Assembly (NCBI RefSeq): GCF_051106095.1
Contig: NC_135786.1
Coordinates: 87,208,001 to 87,272,000 of the forward strand
DNA: 64,000 nucleotides
Direction: 5' to 3'
From: Pogona vitticeps
Taxonomy: Eukaryota > Chordata > Lepidosauria > Squamata > Agamidae
Of this stretch, positions 1 to 13,146 are shown one piece after another (the first letter of the stretch is position 1; each line of letters opens with the position of its first letter). The notes beneath the pieces are model-generated. The model saw nothing but the letters and a program-made list of their open reading frames with translations. It had not been told where the DNA came from and did not search any database. Position numbers and translations under genes: made by a program.

Positions 1-102
1 TGGTGGCAACCTAACAGTAATGGGAAGGCATACTACAGGAGATTCTGGAATCCCAGAATCCTTGGGAGAGAGAGACTTGGAATATTTACACAGTCAGAGG
101 AG
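1..102 (+). CDS. SPATA1: SPATA1 exon (5' edge cut by window)
   Basis: This is open in the frame starting at base 2 (reads MGRHTTGDSGIPESLGERD) and ends at AG|GTAAGG with two leftover bases. That phase fits the single leading base of the next exon. The sequence is low in recognisable motifs, as expected for the variable middle of SPATA1, so assignment rests on phase and donor quality. Another frame is also open here. Confidence 0.6.
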
Positions 103-2254
103 GTAAGGAAATATAGACATTGTTATGTAACGTTATTATTTGTTATTCATTAAAATTGTATTAAGGACTGCTAACACGTAAAGAAATGGAAAAGCACAAC
201 ACTTTAGTTACTTCTCAGATTAATATAATTAAGGATGGGAATTTGTTCTCCTTATCTCATTTCTTGCATTGAGGTTTTTCCTTGAAGCCTTGTGTGGCAT
301 CTACTCTCGTCCCGCTTTGCTTGACCTTCAAGCCTCAGAGCACACGGAGGCAAACACTCTCTTCTTTTACACTTGCTGCCACCAGGTGATTTCTAAATCA
401 CCATTACTTCCGAAAGATTCAGGTCCACACTTCAAGTTCTTTTAAATAAAACTTTGGTTTATTGATTACAGAGATTCATACAGTAAATATCTTCAGTAGC
501 TAATCCTTAAATTTCCCAAACTACACACTCTATTACTCTGTCTGGATTTTCTCTCCTGCCTGACTCTTACATTTCTCTAACTGACTTAAACTCACTTAAT
601 CTCCCCTCTGACTCTCTGACGCCGCCTCTTATAGCATCTCTCTTGACTCCGCCTCTCAGCAACATGAATATTCATAAATCATTACATAATACAAGAACCA
701 TAGATCTAATAAAAGGAGAATGCTACACCTTGCTCTTTGCCCATCAAGCTGCCCTGACATAGTGTTCCTGTGCTCAGCTTCCCATTTTTCAGGTTGATAA
801 TGAAGACAAAGTAACTTGCCACCCAAGCCCAACGTTTGCTACACCCACCAGCCCTTTGAATAAAATCAAGACTGTCTATTCATATTGAAGCTGTAACATT
901 TTACTTTGGTTTCATCTGTAGCCAACGGCATGCTGGAATTACCAAGACTGCTGCTGATGTTGGTAACATTCAAGATGGACAGGTATATTTCCAAAAACCT
1001 GGCAAGAAAATGGAGTTATTCTCGCAGGGCTCTTCCAGATGGTGCCAACGTGTGGTACCTCTTAGAGCTGCTTTTTGCCCCCCCCCTTTATGGGGAGAAA
1101 AGAAAAAGGGGGAAGGAAGGGGAGAGAGACATAAACAAAAAAACTGAAAGCTCCTGACCAAGCTTTGACCTTAGAAATGGATTGAAAAGTGCCATATTTA
1201 AACTCCATCCTCCTGAGATGATCCTAAAAAATAAACAAATTTGCCTTACAGGAGGAACATTTTGCCACTGTTGCTGTCACTGATTATATCTGGCAATGAG
1301 CCTTGTAGCACAGTGGTTAAACTGCAGTACTGCAGCCAACACTCTGATCATGACCCAGGTTTGATCCCAGGTAGTGAGCTTGAGGTTGATTCAGCCTTCC
1401 ATCCTTTTGAGATTGGTAAATTGAGAACCCAGCTCACAACGGTGGGCAATGTGTAGCCTGCATAATTAAATTATAAACCACCCAGAGTGCTTTAAGCACT
1501 ATGTGGTGGTATATAAGCAACACACTTTGCTTTGTCTGCTTAGTGGGAGCTAAAAAAACCCCACAGAACATCAGAAACCAGTTAGGTACATTTTGCAGAA
1601 CAACTGACTCATCTGGGAGAGCCCTTTTTTCTTTATTACCAAAATAAAGGTTCGCATACTTTTGCAGTATATGCAAGAATTGTTGTTCTCTAATTCTGTA
1701 CTTTGTCTTAGATAAAACTTTTTATATTGTAGAGTTCTCAGCTTAAAGTAAGTACATTCTTTCCTTAAAATGCATTTCACATATTCTGAAAGAGAAAACT
1801 ATTTATTGCAGCCTTTAAATACATTTGTTAACGTTTCCAGTTTTTCTGCCACACTGAAGATTTGTCCCAATTTTTCCATCTCCCAGTTTTTCCCCTTGTA
1901 GTGCAGTGGTTAAACTGCAGTACTGTAGTCAAAACTCTGCTCGCAACCTGGGTTCAATCCCAGGTAGCTGGCTTAAGGTTCACTCAGCCTTCCAACCTTG
2001 CAAGGTTGGTAAATTGAGTACCCAGCTTGCTGGCCAGGCGGAGGCAATCTGTAGGCTGCATAATTAAAACGTAAATCACCCAGAGAATGCTTTAAGTGTT
2101 ACGGGGTGATATATAAGCAGCACACTTTTTCATACTTCTGTCCCTTACCTTTAACTCTGCTGGCTAGGGCTGATTACAGTAGCAGTTCCACAGCATCTGG
2201 AAGGGTTTACATTCCATTTCTACCTTACAGATAGTAGTATAATTAATTATATAA

Positions 2255-2342
<88 letters not shown>

Positions 2343-5300
2343 TTGTAGAGTTGCACTACCCCTGTTTCTGAATTTTGAACCTTCTTCATCTTTTCTTGAG
2401 TCCTCATTCTCATGTGGATGTAAACCATATATAAAGAAGAGCAGTCCAGCAAATTGTGGGAGGGCTACATGATCTACAGACACCCCCCCATGCAACAATT
2501 TCTTTTTTAGGGGGCACCTTTGGACCAGCAATGCCTATGGACCAAATGTGGACCTTAGAATATACTCCCAAGTACTCTGCAGGGTGCACAGCAGGTACTT
2601 GGCTGTGGAAATGGTTCTTTGTAGGTAGAAAAATTGAACGCTGGTACTGCAGGGAAGGAGGATGACTATGTTTAGGACTAGTTCAATTAGCTTCTCCCAT
2701 TACATGAATTCGGTGACTAACACTGACATACTTTTTAATCTGTCTTAGATGGATGAGAATAACCTAAAGACCTTTATGCATCCAAGTCGTTATTTCCCCC
2801 CTCCTAGTCCACCTCATTTGGCTCTGTCTATAAACAGAGCTCAAGTTCCCAACACAGTATTTCCAACAGAGGGTAAGTGAATCCTTCCAAGATATTTAGC
2901 AATTTATTTATTTTTATTCAGAGTTGAACTATGCAGCGTGTATGTTTCTCGTGTTACTACAAACGGTTGACTTGTAATTAAGAATTATATATGCTTACAG
3001 AAACAGGCTTTACTGCCTCGCCTATAAAAGAGGGAGCAGGAGTTACTCAAGTGACTGGTGAATAAATTGCTTGAGCACGAGTAAAGAGTAGTCCCCAGCC
3101 TCTAAAATGCTAGTTATAACTAATCATTATAATTAGTGGCAGCTGCCTATTTGCTACCAGATTTAACATTTTGTTATTAGTTTATAAAGTTGTATATTGG
3201 GACCTGGTAGCCTGAGAGGCTGATTTCTCATTTATACTTACATAAACCTATCTGGATAGACTTGTTTGTGGTGCCACATAGTCCGGTATGGCTGTTTGGA
3301 GCAGAACACTTAGCTCTCATTAAGCCCCTCATTATAACCACCTTTCCCTTAGCAATTTGGCATTTTTCAATCAATAGCTTCTACATTCATGTTGAAAATA
3401 TATCTATTTATGCATGAATTCCCTTCATCGTTCAAGCTAATTCATACCTCATAGACCTCAAAAATATTTTAGGTAAATGTATGCATTTTTTCTATGAGGT
3501 ATTTAATTTAGTTGCCCCTGCTTTGAAATTTCTGAATCGGGAGAGTTAGTTATCACTGTATCTTCTCAAGTTGCTTTTGACTTATGGTGACTATGAATTA
3601 ATGGCCTTCAAAAAGTCCTGTCATTAACAAGGAGTTCATATGTATTTTAAATACATACACAAATGTTCTTAGAAGATCTTAATTCCAACAACAGCAATAC
3701 ATGCCTTTCCTTTGTCTGAATGCAAGGAGGAATCTTCGGTGGAGGATTGTTTAATAAAATTACAGGAACTAATATTAATGGACAAACTACCAGACTCATT
3801 GAAAGGAAAGAATAGAACAGAACACGAATCTCAGTGGGGGAAAGTAAAGAATTACCTTAAAGAAAAATAGAAGAAAGATTCCAAACCTGTATCAAATGAT
3901 TTAGCCTTAAATTAGAAGCAGAACTGCTCTCAACAGAAGTAAAAACAAAGTAAAGCTGATTGTTAATATGGATATAAAATAAGAATTAAGAAAGGTATTA
4001 TTAAGATTGTGAAGAAAATAAATATTTGGTGGAAATTGAGGAAGTAAAAATGTTAAAGACTTACTGTTTTGCGAAAGAAATAATAGAAAGTTATTTTGGT
4101 TATGTGCTAATATTGTGATAATTATTTAGTTATTTTTATAATTTCTTTTTAAAATGCAATAAAGATTAAAAGTTAAAAAACAAACAAACAAAAAAGGCAC
4201 TGAGCACTTAAGAGTCATCTGTATTAGACTCTTCCCATTCTTGACCATCATGAAATGTTCTAAATGTGAATTTCCCCCACCCTCCAGGAAGTGATTTGAG
4301 TACACAGCTGCACCATATCAAGATGGAAAGAAAGGACCTGGAAAAGACTAGGATGGAACTGATGAAAAAAGTGAAAGGCTTGCTTGAGCAAAGCAAACTT
4401 CGGCGATGCCAAGGTATATTTCAGAATGATCTATCTAATACTGCCCAGCGAACAACCAAGTGGAAAGTGCCAGTTTGGGGAAAGAATCCAAGCCATATTC
4501 CCCAGATATTGCTGCAGTTAGATTTTGGAATCAGTTGCAGAATATTATGGAACAGGTATATTGTTTCATGTAACTCCTCTGGGAACTTCCACAAGTGTAA
4601 ATTTATGTTACAGAAATAGCAATAGGATTTTGCCCAACATGTAGAACATTCCTCACATAATGTTAACATACAGAAGTAAGCTCAGTAACAGTTAATGGGA
4701 TATGTTCATCCTTTCTACTAAGTTGAATATCAGTACAGAAAGATATAGGTTGTTGATGCTTAGCTGCAATTCTGTGTGTACAGTGGTGCCTCGCTAGATG
4801 ATGATAATCCGTTCCACTGAAATCGCTGTTTAGCAAAATCATTATCTAGCAAAAAGCATTTCCCCATTGGAATGCATTGAAACCTGTTTAATGCGTTCCA
4901 ATGGGGAAGAATCGTCATTGTATAGCAAAGATCGGCTATGGGAAAGCCGCTTTGCGAACCGCCGATCAGCTGTTCTTAATCATCGTGTTGTGAGAAAACA
5001 GTCCATGAAGCACGGTCCAAATCGTCATCCACCGAAATTCCCCCATAGGAATCACTGTTTTGCAAAGCAAAATGGCTGCTGCAAAACGTCGTCATCATGT
5101 GGATTCGTCGTTTTTAGGGGTAACCGTCTTGCGAGTTACCACTGTACTTACTGGGGAATAAGGCCTGCTGAAGCTAATGGAACTACTTTTGAGTACATGC
5201 ATGGGCGGGCACATAGGATTGCTCTGCAAGTACAGTACAGTATTTTGAAATGTTATAGCCCGTGATTCCTGGAAGAAGAAGTATTTTGAAGTGAAAAAAG

Positions 5301-8300
5301 CCACTGTTTCCATGGAGGGGGTTTTGAATAAGCTGCGAGAAGATTTAGAGCTTCACTACCAGAAATTACTGATACAGCTCGAAGCTAGGGATATCAAGAA
5401 AAAACGAAATAATTTACAACACACCACTAATTCAAAGGTAATGTTCTTTGTATGATTTTAGCTGCTTGCTTTAAAATCTAAGCGTCTCTAAGCACTGCAC
5501 TGCATTCAACCTGAAGTTGTGGGAAGGCTCCAAAATTAGCAGCTTCACAAAATCCAGCCTGGTAATCTCACTGAACTGTTTCTACTGCTTAGACATCTGC
5601 TTCACAGAGGAACCCAATGTGTAATGGCATAGGGAATGCATTCACTCTCACTTTAGCTTCTGAAAGCATACCCTCCCCCCAAAAAAAAACAGTTCCAAGT
5701 GATGTGAAACACTCCAGCGCTTGTTTTTTGGGGTGGCTCCCCAGGGCTGTAGGTGGGGACAGGAGAAGCAGGAAATTTCTTGATATCTGAAGCTAATGAA
5801 AGGGTGTTAACAGAATAGAATTGAAATGAAAATAAGAATAAGTGATGCCCAAAGGAAGATTTTTATAGCATGTCCTATGTTTATATTCTAATTATGATTT
5901 AACATTCAAAGAGTGGAGAATAAGCATCATGGTTATGTCCTTTAAAAACTAACTGCCACTTGGACACAAAAATAGAAAATGAGAAAAGTATAGAAACAAG
6001 CATGGAAGCAGTTCTTCAGGCACCTGGCCCTCATTTTGAATTAACATTAGGTGTTATTAGCTTGAGTAAACTTTGATTCATATTTATATTGCTTTGTCTA
6101 CCTGATATCTTTTCCCCCACGGGCTCAACAATTAAACCCATGAGAATAAAGTTTTAAATTTATTAAATCCTTCCCATATGACTCTTGCCCTCTAGATACT
6201 GAGCGGGTTCTGCTAATTAGTCTGGGAATCCCAGTTTTGTGTCTCACATAGCAGAGTTTCTTGTGTTCACAGTTTTCAAGTTGTCTTTCTATTAGGCCAC
6301 AGTTTCATATGCACTAGGTATAAAACATTAATAATATCTATGTTTTCTGATGATTGACTATTTATGGTATGTATTCAACATATCTGTGAAGATTCTCAGT
6401 CATCCAGGTGAGATTATCCAGAAGTTGAGTTATGGCAACTGGACTTCTTTCGTATTAGGTTGAAATGTTTTGCTACTCAAAATATGTATTCAACAATTTC
6501 TTTAGGGCCTCAGTTCAGTCTCACAACTGAACTTTGCATCTGTACCAAGCAACTTCAGAATTTTTGGAGCAATGGTCAATTAACAGTTCCTTTTCCTTTC
6601 TCTTGGAAAATAAGAGGGGACATTCTGAGGCCAGTCCTAGAAGTGAATTAAATTATTCCCCCTCATTTCTGTCCTGGCCTCCATGGGAATAGCATCACTG
6701 AGTACCCTTGTATGGAATTTAACATTTGTATTCGGGGGGGTGGGTCGGGTCCTTCTTGCTAGTTGGTTTTTGGTAAGTTTTTCTTCCACCATTGGCTACC
6801 TGTGATGCTTTGGGTTTGTTCAAAAAGTGCAGTAGCTTGACTCTACTGGACGAAAGCCACCAGGGAGACAGCTCCAAATCACTGTCTGAAATCTGGCAAG
6901 CAGCCAAAGGTGGCAGGTCCAAAATGGCAAAGGCAGGTCGGGTTTATCAGCACAGTGGGGTGCCTAAGGAACTAAAGCACTTCAGAGAAGCAGTTTGTGG
7001 GACAGCTTGCTCACACACTTGTGCAGGATGTTACTGCATAATTACTTTGAAAATTTTAGTGAACTCAATCTCTTTTGTTATAGAATAATACAATAATCCA
7101 GATCACAACTCTGCAGCATGAAATTGACCAGCTAAGAAGAAGGCTAGATAATATGAAAATAAAGCTTGTCATAGAAATCAAGGTACCATATGAATTTATC
7201 TGGTTTGCTCTATCTGCAAATTAGGTCTATGAGGATTTCTACATAGGTTTGTCACCAGGATACCATTTAGCAGTCCAGATAAAAGAATACAAGAGGCCAA
7301 AGGGAAAGTGTGCTCTTGCCTCTATACCTTGTTTTCCCAGAAAATAAGACCTAACCTGAAAATAAGCCCTAGTATGATTTTTCTGGATGCTCCTAATATA
7401 AGCCCTACCCCAAAAATAAGCCCGAGTTAAGTGAAACCCCACCCTCCACCATTGGGCAGCAACCAGAAAAAGATGACATGACTGTAAAATAAAACATCCC
7501 CTGAAAATAAGCCCTAATGTGTTTTTGGAACACAAATTAATATAAGAACCTGTCTTATTTTGGGGGAAACACGGTAGGTATATTCAAAGTCCAGCGTGCT
7601 GGGGAACAGAAGATGAAAGCATGTCCATTTTCCTCCTCCATCAGCAGTTGTCCAGTGCTTTTGTTTTCTTAAGCACATGGAATCTCATTAGGCAGTCAGA
7701 GCACTGGATTCTGAATACATATCCTAGGTTTCCATCATAACCTGGAGACTTGGTTCTCTGTTTCAGGAGGAAAAGAAGATTATTGCTTTTCAGCAAATCT
7801 ACATATTGTATGCTTTAGATGGGGATCAGAATGAGAGCACTGAGCACACAGCGTATATGCAGCAGTTCATCTTTTCACTACATAGTCCAATGATAGGCCC
7901 GTATGTACGTTTGAAGTATAAATTATTCTGTATTTTAAAGCACACACAGAATTTGACTTACACATTTGTGTCGAATCCTAAACTGTTATATTCCCCAATC
8001 CTGTAGATATATACCTAGGATTAAATCCTGATTAACTGAATGAGACTTAATTTTGCTTAGATTATTTTAGGGTTATAGTTTCACTTTAAAAAGGGCTCAG
8101 GGAAAAAACTGAAACAAAAACAAAAATTAGAGTATGAAAAGTGGAATATGAATTGTGATATGGAATTTTAAGAGAGATGATAGAAATAATTTCCTCCTAA
8201 TTATTGTCAATGTCCTTTATCAGGCTAATTAAAATTCTGTCAGTGGACAAGACTGCAAAATTAGCATCTCCTCTACAACATGTTTACTTGCAACTCTTCA

Positions 8301-9831
8301 GCAATGAATCTAAAAGCCACCTAGGGCATTTCTGCCATTACTGCCCTCCATGTATTTGGCATCTCTGGTGGGTCATGGCAATAACATACGGCTGCATCTA
8401 AGGATCCGTGTAGATTTCCAAACTATTTAGCATAGCAGGTCTACATTGAAAACAGAGAAAGTAAACAGGAAGAGTTACTCTGTAGATGAAATGCTTTTAC
8501 TTGGTATAGTAAGTTGCAACTAGAGTAGGCCCATTAAATCATTAGAGATTTGGTGAATAAACTCCATAAGTTCCATTGATTTAATGACTGAAATTTTCTA
8601 CACTAAGCTATAGGTTTTCAGCCTATAACTAAAGCCTCTTACTGTGTTTCAAACTAAAAAGCTGGACTTGCCATCTGCACATCATGTGCTGAAACCTAAC
8701 TTCTTCTGCCTTTCTGGTGCAAGGTGTTTGATACAGACTCAACAACAAAACCTGCCTGTTGCATATCATGTAGCTTCAGACAGAACAAATCACATCTCTT
8801 TCTACACCCAGTTTCTTGTAGCCAATGGTGAGTGCAAAGAAAATAAGAGTACTTTGTAGCTCCTTACAGTTCTTCAGTAGGAAAGTGAGTGCTGGCGAAT
8901 AAGGCAACTTGATGACTGTAACTTACCTTCCACGGTAAACCCAACCCTATAACCCAGCTGTGTATATGCCAACTCAAAACCCCTGGTAAATATAAAGTTA
9001 ATTCCAGGTAAGTGTGCATAGTGAAAGTGGACTGTGCCATAGCTCAAATTAGAAACAAATTACATAGGTTCATCCTTTTTATTTCCCTTCATATTTCTCC
9101 AAGATAACTCCTTAAAGCATATTGTGCTTTGATTCTGATACTATATAAATAATAGATCATTCTAATACCACTGAATTGGATTTCTGTTTAGGCATGTGCA
9201 ACTGGGTTAGGTGTTCCTTGCTCCATCATCCCTACAGAAGCTCCTCCAGACCCCAGAAAATGCCGCACCAAGGAGGTCAGGTGCCCCTACTGTATAGGGT
9301 GAACTATACCCTGAAAATCAGATGGGGCCACCTTCTATGAGTTGAGTCCTGTCTATAGAAGGCAGATCCTAAATCCAAACTCAATAATAATGATTCTTTG
9401 CATGGCCAGAAGAATTGCAGATACAGAAAACAAAAATTTCACACATACAGCATTTTCAGATCTGCAGTGCAGTCTGCAGTGATCCTTCACTGGTTTTAAT
9501 GAAAATGTTAATGTAATATACATACTGTATTAGAGTTTGTCATTACCAGTGACATTAATGGGCCAAAAACAAAACAAGGTGCTTCATGTCAAAACTGGTT
9601 AGGCCTGAAAGATGAAAGATCAAAGCTGTGTTTATTACGTCACATAAAAGTTGAATCTTATCTATAAAGTGAAACAAGGTTGTAATTTCATTCCCCCCCC
9701 CCTCCAAATGTTTGGATCTTTTGCAGATGAGAAAACAGGCAACTTCTGATTTACGAGCACTGAAGGCAGAACTGGCACATAAGAAGGCTCAGTCATCTAT
9801 AAAACGCCAATCTCAAAAACAAGTGCCTTAA
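1..9831 (+). CDS. SPATA1: SPATA1, spermatogenesis-associated protein 1 (3' part, seven exons)
   Basis: Coding exons are 1-102, 922-982, 2749-2872, 4288-4413, 5259-5437, 7084-7182 and 9727-9831. All have AG/GT borders, and together they give one uninterrupted frame of 264 codons plus a TAA stop; the 5' exons lie before the window. The C-terminal half is a Lys/Glu/Leu-rich coiled coil that I recognise as SPATA1 from stretches such as LREDLELHYQKLLIQLEARD, IIQITTLQHEIDQLRRRLD and MRKQATSDLRALKAELAHKK. In the family this is a testis-expressed sperm protein of unclear mechanism. The gene converges on CTBS copy 1, the order I recall from human. Introns carry a solo LTR, two tRNA-type SINEs, an (AAT)n tract, an L1 tail and two MITEs. 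Candidate poly(A) signals are ATTAAA at 10031 and AATAAA at 10582. The three C-terminal exons are certain; the first two exons rest mainly on phase and splice sites. Confidence 0.92.
291..727 (-). mobile_element. Solo LTR-like fossil in a SPATA1 intron
   Basis: A 437-base block with TG...CA ends (TGTGTGGC and TGCTACA on the + strand). Read on the - strand it has a TATA-like box near 627-634 and an AATAAA poly(A) signal at 458-463, in LTR order. The flanks share only CCT next to the element, so the target duplication is weak. No internal genes are present, so it looks like a recombined solo LTR of an endogenous retrovirus or a related LTR element, family not identified. Confidence 0.5.
922..982 (+). 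CDS. SPATA1: SPATA1 exon
   Basis: A short 61-base exon between a CTGTAG acceptor and a CAG|GTATAT donor. It reads QRHAGITKTAADVGNIQDGQ in the only phase that joins the exon before to the exon after. No family motif is visible, so support is from splice sites and phase. Confidence 0.6.
1298..1530 (+). mobile_element. tRNA-derived SINE (squamate type)
   Basis: It has A-box-like AGTGGTTAAACTGCAGT and B-box-like GGTTTGATCCC, followed by the body ending TATAAGCAACAC. The same head and body recur at 1893-2130 and 56136-56350, which defines a dispersed family. No clear target duplication is visible, so this copy is older than the Sauria-type copies. Confidence 0.75.
1893..2130 (+). mobile_element. 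tRNA-derived SINE (squamate type)
   Basis: Second copy of the family seen at 1298, with a better-kept tRNA-like head (GTAGTGCAGTGGTTAAACTG; GGTTCAATCCC) and the same tail GGTGATATATAAGCAGCACA. Confidence 0.78.
2254..2340 (+). repeat. (AAT)n microsatellite
   Basis: About 85 bases of nearly perfect AAT repeats in a SPATA1 intron. They cause spurious long Leu and Tyr runs on the opposite strand. Confidence 0.97.
2749..2872 (+). CDS. SPATA1: SPATA1 exon
   Basis: A 124-base exon after TGTCTTAG, ending GAGG|GTAAGT. It encodes a proline-rich linker (SRYFPPPSPPHLALSINRAQ) upstream of the coiled coil and leaves phase 1 for the next exon. Confidence 0.85.
3720..4195 (+). mobile_element. L1-like LINE 3' end with A-rich tail
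   Basis: An A-rich, broken coding-like stretch runs into TTTTTAAAATGCAATAAAG and an AAAC-rich tail. This is the usual look of a squamate L1 3' end. The 5' limit is approximate. Confidence 0.45.
4288..4413 (+). CDS. SPATA1: SPATA1 exon, start of coiled coil
   Basis: A 126-base exon after CACCCTCCAG. It encodes SDLSTQLHHIKMERKDLEKT and continues to LLEQSKLRRCQ, the beginning of the conserved SPATA1 coiled coil (human has a similar ERRYLERNREEL...LFEQSKLKRYH run). It ends G|GTATAT in phase 1. Confidence 0.95.
4781..5144 (+). mobile_element. Tigger-like MITE (Tc1/mariner, TA target)
   Basis: The terminal repeat CAGTGGTGCCTCGCTAG at the left is mirrored by a degenerate AGTTACCACTG at the right. 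The element is flanked on both sides by the TA dinucleotide. It has no transposase frame and is related to the elements at 37674 and 54144. Confidence 0.8.
5259..5437 (+). CDS. SPATA1: SPATA1 exon, conserved coiled-coil core
   Basis: A 179-base exon encoding ARDSWKKKYFEVKKATVSME and LNKLREDLELHYQKLLIQLE, the most conserved block of the protein. It joins in phase 1 and leaves phase 0 at AAG|GTAATG. A Tigger-like MITE sits only about 110 bases upstream. Confidence 0.96.
7084..7182 (+). CDS. SPATA1: SPATA1 exon
   Basis: A 99-base, 33-codon exon after TTTTGTTATAG. It encodes IIQITTLQHEIDQLRRRLDN and KIKLVIEIK, matching the SPATA1 coiled coil, and ends AAG|GTACCA in phase 0. Confidence 0.96.
7327..7574 (+). 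mobile_element. TA-flanked MITE with CCGTGTTTCCCC-type ends
   Basis: The left end CCTTGTTTTCCCAGAAAATA and the right end (reverse complement CCGTGTTTCCCCCAAAATAA) form inverted repeats beside TA on each side. The inside repeats AAAATAAGCCCT several times. No coding capacity. Confidence 0.75.
9727..9831 (+). CDS. SPATA1: SPATA1 terminal coding exon
   Basis: A 105-base exon after CTTTTGCAG. It encodes MRKQATSDLRALKAELAHKK, then a basic, Gln-rich tail ending KQVP and a TAA stop. Confidence 0.96.
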   Translation: MRKQATSDLRALKAELAHKKAQSSIKRQSQKQVP

Positions 9832-12154
9832 CTGACCCCCATTTGAGATTCTTCATTATATCTTTTTATAAATATCCATGGAGGCGAGTCCTTTTGTTTA
9901 AATCTAGTAGAGATGTCGCGCAGCATTATATCCATTCTATGCAGCAACAAAGGGCAGCTGGGGAAATGGGGAGAATTTTACTTGTAGGCACCGCAGTAGC
10001 ACTGCGTAGGAAAGGGTGCTAGTCTTTCCTATTAAAATTTCTAAGTTCTTGTAACTTAAAACAAATTTTGGACACACCTAGATTGACTGGATCCTTCTTC
10101 AAACCTCCTGCTACTTACAAGGCTTCACTCCGATTGTGCATATCACAAATTGAGCAGGGCAGGTTCTGTGTGTTTAACATTGCATTTGGACAGTTAATGG
10201 CTATGGATGTTGTATCCTTTGAAAAGGAAGAACATTGGTGATAAGAAGCTTGAAGGCAGATGTTAAAGAAGAATCAGTAACTGACCCTGTTTGTTCCACT
10301 CATTTATAATATATGTTAGGATCATTGTTTTCCAAATCAAAATTTGTTTTTACATCTTCAAATTTAGCGCATTCTTATATATCTCATCTAAATCAGTCTC
10401 TGTCTTGCTTCCACACACAGTGGAGTCACAATCAAGTGTCAATTTAATTTTTAAATGTCTCAGTTTTTTGATACTGGTCAGGCATATCAAACATATTAGC
10501 ATACATCCTGTTATTGTGCAAAAAATGGGAAATAATACAAATAATTATGTTTTCTATTTTGTTTCTTGATGTAGCTGCATGAATAAATGGAATGCCTCAA
10601 GAGGCATGATCTGGGATGGGATGAAATGGGGAAAAACAGGAATGGAAGCTGCCTACCTCTACATATTTCCTTTTTGTTTTTCATGCCATGAGCTACCTAT
10701 TTATCATTCTGTGTATATGTATTCATAGTGTCTGACAGATGGCTGTAGTAAAGCTCTCTATTCTGAAATCCACATTTTAACTCCTTTCCCCAAGGTATAA
10801 ATGTAAAAAAAACTGCTTTTGAATCAAAAGATGTAAGATTTTTCTGTTTTTCTCAAGCTGCAGGATCTCATTGAGACTGAGAGTGTAGGAAGCATGCAAG
10901 GTGGAGTCTTTAGTGGCTGTTTGAAACCTGGGAATAGTTGAAGAAAGCAAGGGGATTGTGTGCATCCATTTTCTTAACCATGTGCCCAGGCCCTTAGGTG
11001 TCAGATTTTGATGGCTCCTCTCACTGACATTGTACCTTCAGTCCATAAAAGATGGAAAATAAGGGCTCCTCCAGATACGGCTGAAGTTCTGCCTCCAGTT
11101 GATAACTGTTGGTTTAGTTCAGCGGGAAGGAACACTGGCCTTACTACAGTTCTCTAACATTCTCTGCAGTTTCAAATGCCACTGCTTTTCCTCAGCATAC
11201 ATGGCACTTCCAGGCTATGTTCCTTGCAGCAAGAGTGAGAGAAAAATGTTACCAGGATAAATTCCAGGAAAAGAAGCCGGGTGTACGTATCACTTCCTCT
11301 AATCTCCCCCATTTTTTTAGTGGATAAGGAAGGGGGACACAACACTGTTCTACTTTTGAGGGTGGCATAGAATTCCTTTTAATTAAAAAAACATTATTTC
11401 AAAAATATGAAAGAAACCAAATTTCCCTGCAGCAATCTGTTTTCTGGTGCAATGGGGCGGGGCGGAGGGCATATTAAAAAGCAGCTGAAAGCTTCTTACC
11501 AGAAACTGTGATGGGGAAGTGCAAAACATCACTTCATGCCGTCAGCTGAACTAAAATAAACTGTGCCTCAGGAGGGGATTATAAAACGGGAAGTAATGGA
11601 TTTTGTTGCTGATAGAACTGAAGTCTTGCCTCATTTGGGCAGCAGGGAGGAAAACAGCAACATCACCAAGGAACCAGATACAGTACAAAATATAAAAGAC
11701 ATGCTCCATCTGGACAGGCCCAAAGATTGGCTGTACAAATCTTGTATTTTTCTAAATGTGATTTATTTCGTAAGAAACAGTGCAGATTCCGCTCTGGGAC
11801 CTATTCTTATCCTTAGAGAACGAGTTTCTGGAATGTAAATACTTCATATGCAGTAAACTCTGACAAGCCCTCGCTTCAAGCTTTTCCAGCCTGAAAGCCA
11901 AGAAGTACATAAACCTAACCAAGCACCATGATGCGAAACCGTAATGTGTTGCAATTGGAAAGCTTACAAGGAAGTGCTAATTACTTCAAGCAACAGGAGA
12001 CATGAAATATGAAAGAGGATATTAAAATTTTCCCAACACTCAAGAAGAGGAACTTTCCTATGTGCCATGCAAACCCAATCTCTACCTTCAAAAGAGAGTT
12101 GGCTAAGTTCATAGAAGATAGAGCTGTCAGTGATGGCTAATTATGACTGTGCTG

Positions 12155-12240
12155 AGTTATCATAGAAAATCATAGAAAAGTAAAGTTGGAAGGGGCCTAC
12201 AAGGCCATCAAGTCCAACCCCCTGCTCAACGCATTCAGAG
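12155..12240 (-). mobile_element. CR1-type LINE 3' tail
   Basis: The sequence ATCATAGAAAATCATAGAAA followed by AGTTGGAAGGGGCC and AAGTCCAACCCCCTG is the reversed 3' tail typical of amniote CR1 elements. Confidence 0.7.
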
Positions 12241-13146
12241 CAAACGCAATGGGAGAGTAGGATAAAAATATTTCTCACAAAACAAAACAATAAAAATTCA
12301 CATGGAGAGAGCAGTGCCAGAAAGGGATGAAAAGGGACTCTGGCCTCCGGCCAGACTTTTATACAGCTTTTATCCATGGCTGCTGCTCCAGCCACCCTGT
12401 GTTTCCCAAAGGAAAGCTTATGCATTCTTATCAATCCTGACACAGATCTATAGATCCAACCAGTAGTCCTCCCCATATCAGATTTGGGAAGCTCTACGTA
12501 GAAGCTATACATAGTTAAAAATGCAGATTTTGTCCAAAGACATCTTGCAAAATCTTACAATACTCTAGTAAAGGAATTAGGTTACTTCACAGACGATTAA
12601 ACCAGAACAGGGCTATGCTCATTGTCAAATGTTGTAGACGGGCATTTTAGTAAGTGTTCTGTACTTCTCCCTTCTTAGGTGGATTGGGTTTGAGGCAAGG
12701 GGAACAACATTGGAGAGCTTGATTTCTAATTAGGCAATGGATGTTTGTGGTGTTATCCAAGAATCCATAAACATCTACTGTTGGGCCATGGACAAGGTTT
12801 ACAATGTTTATAGTCCTTTTAATTCATTCAGTGGATCTAACAGTGGACACAGGACTTTCAGCTGTTTTTCTCAGCTACTGTACTTCTGTAGATTATTTGA
12901 AGGTAAGCAGCGTGGAAACAGGATGATATGCTCGATTTACTTCCTTATACAATTCTCCAGAAGAAATCTGTGCCACATTTTTTTCCCCAGGTATTGAAGC
13001 AGAACTACAGAAGAAATAAGGTTTGAGGGATGCCCTTGTTAAGTGGGACATGGGTTTTCCCATGATTGCAGATAGGAATGTATACCTGTAGATTTCCTGC
13101 ATTTGCCAGGACTAGATGCCTTTTAGGATCCTTCCATTCTTTATAT

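Noticed and set aside
2243-2531. Poly-Leu and poly-Tyr frames on the - strand
   Set aside because: Direct translation of the (AAT)n microsatellite.
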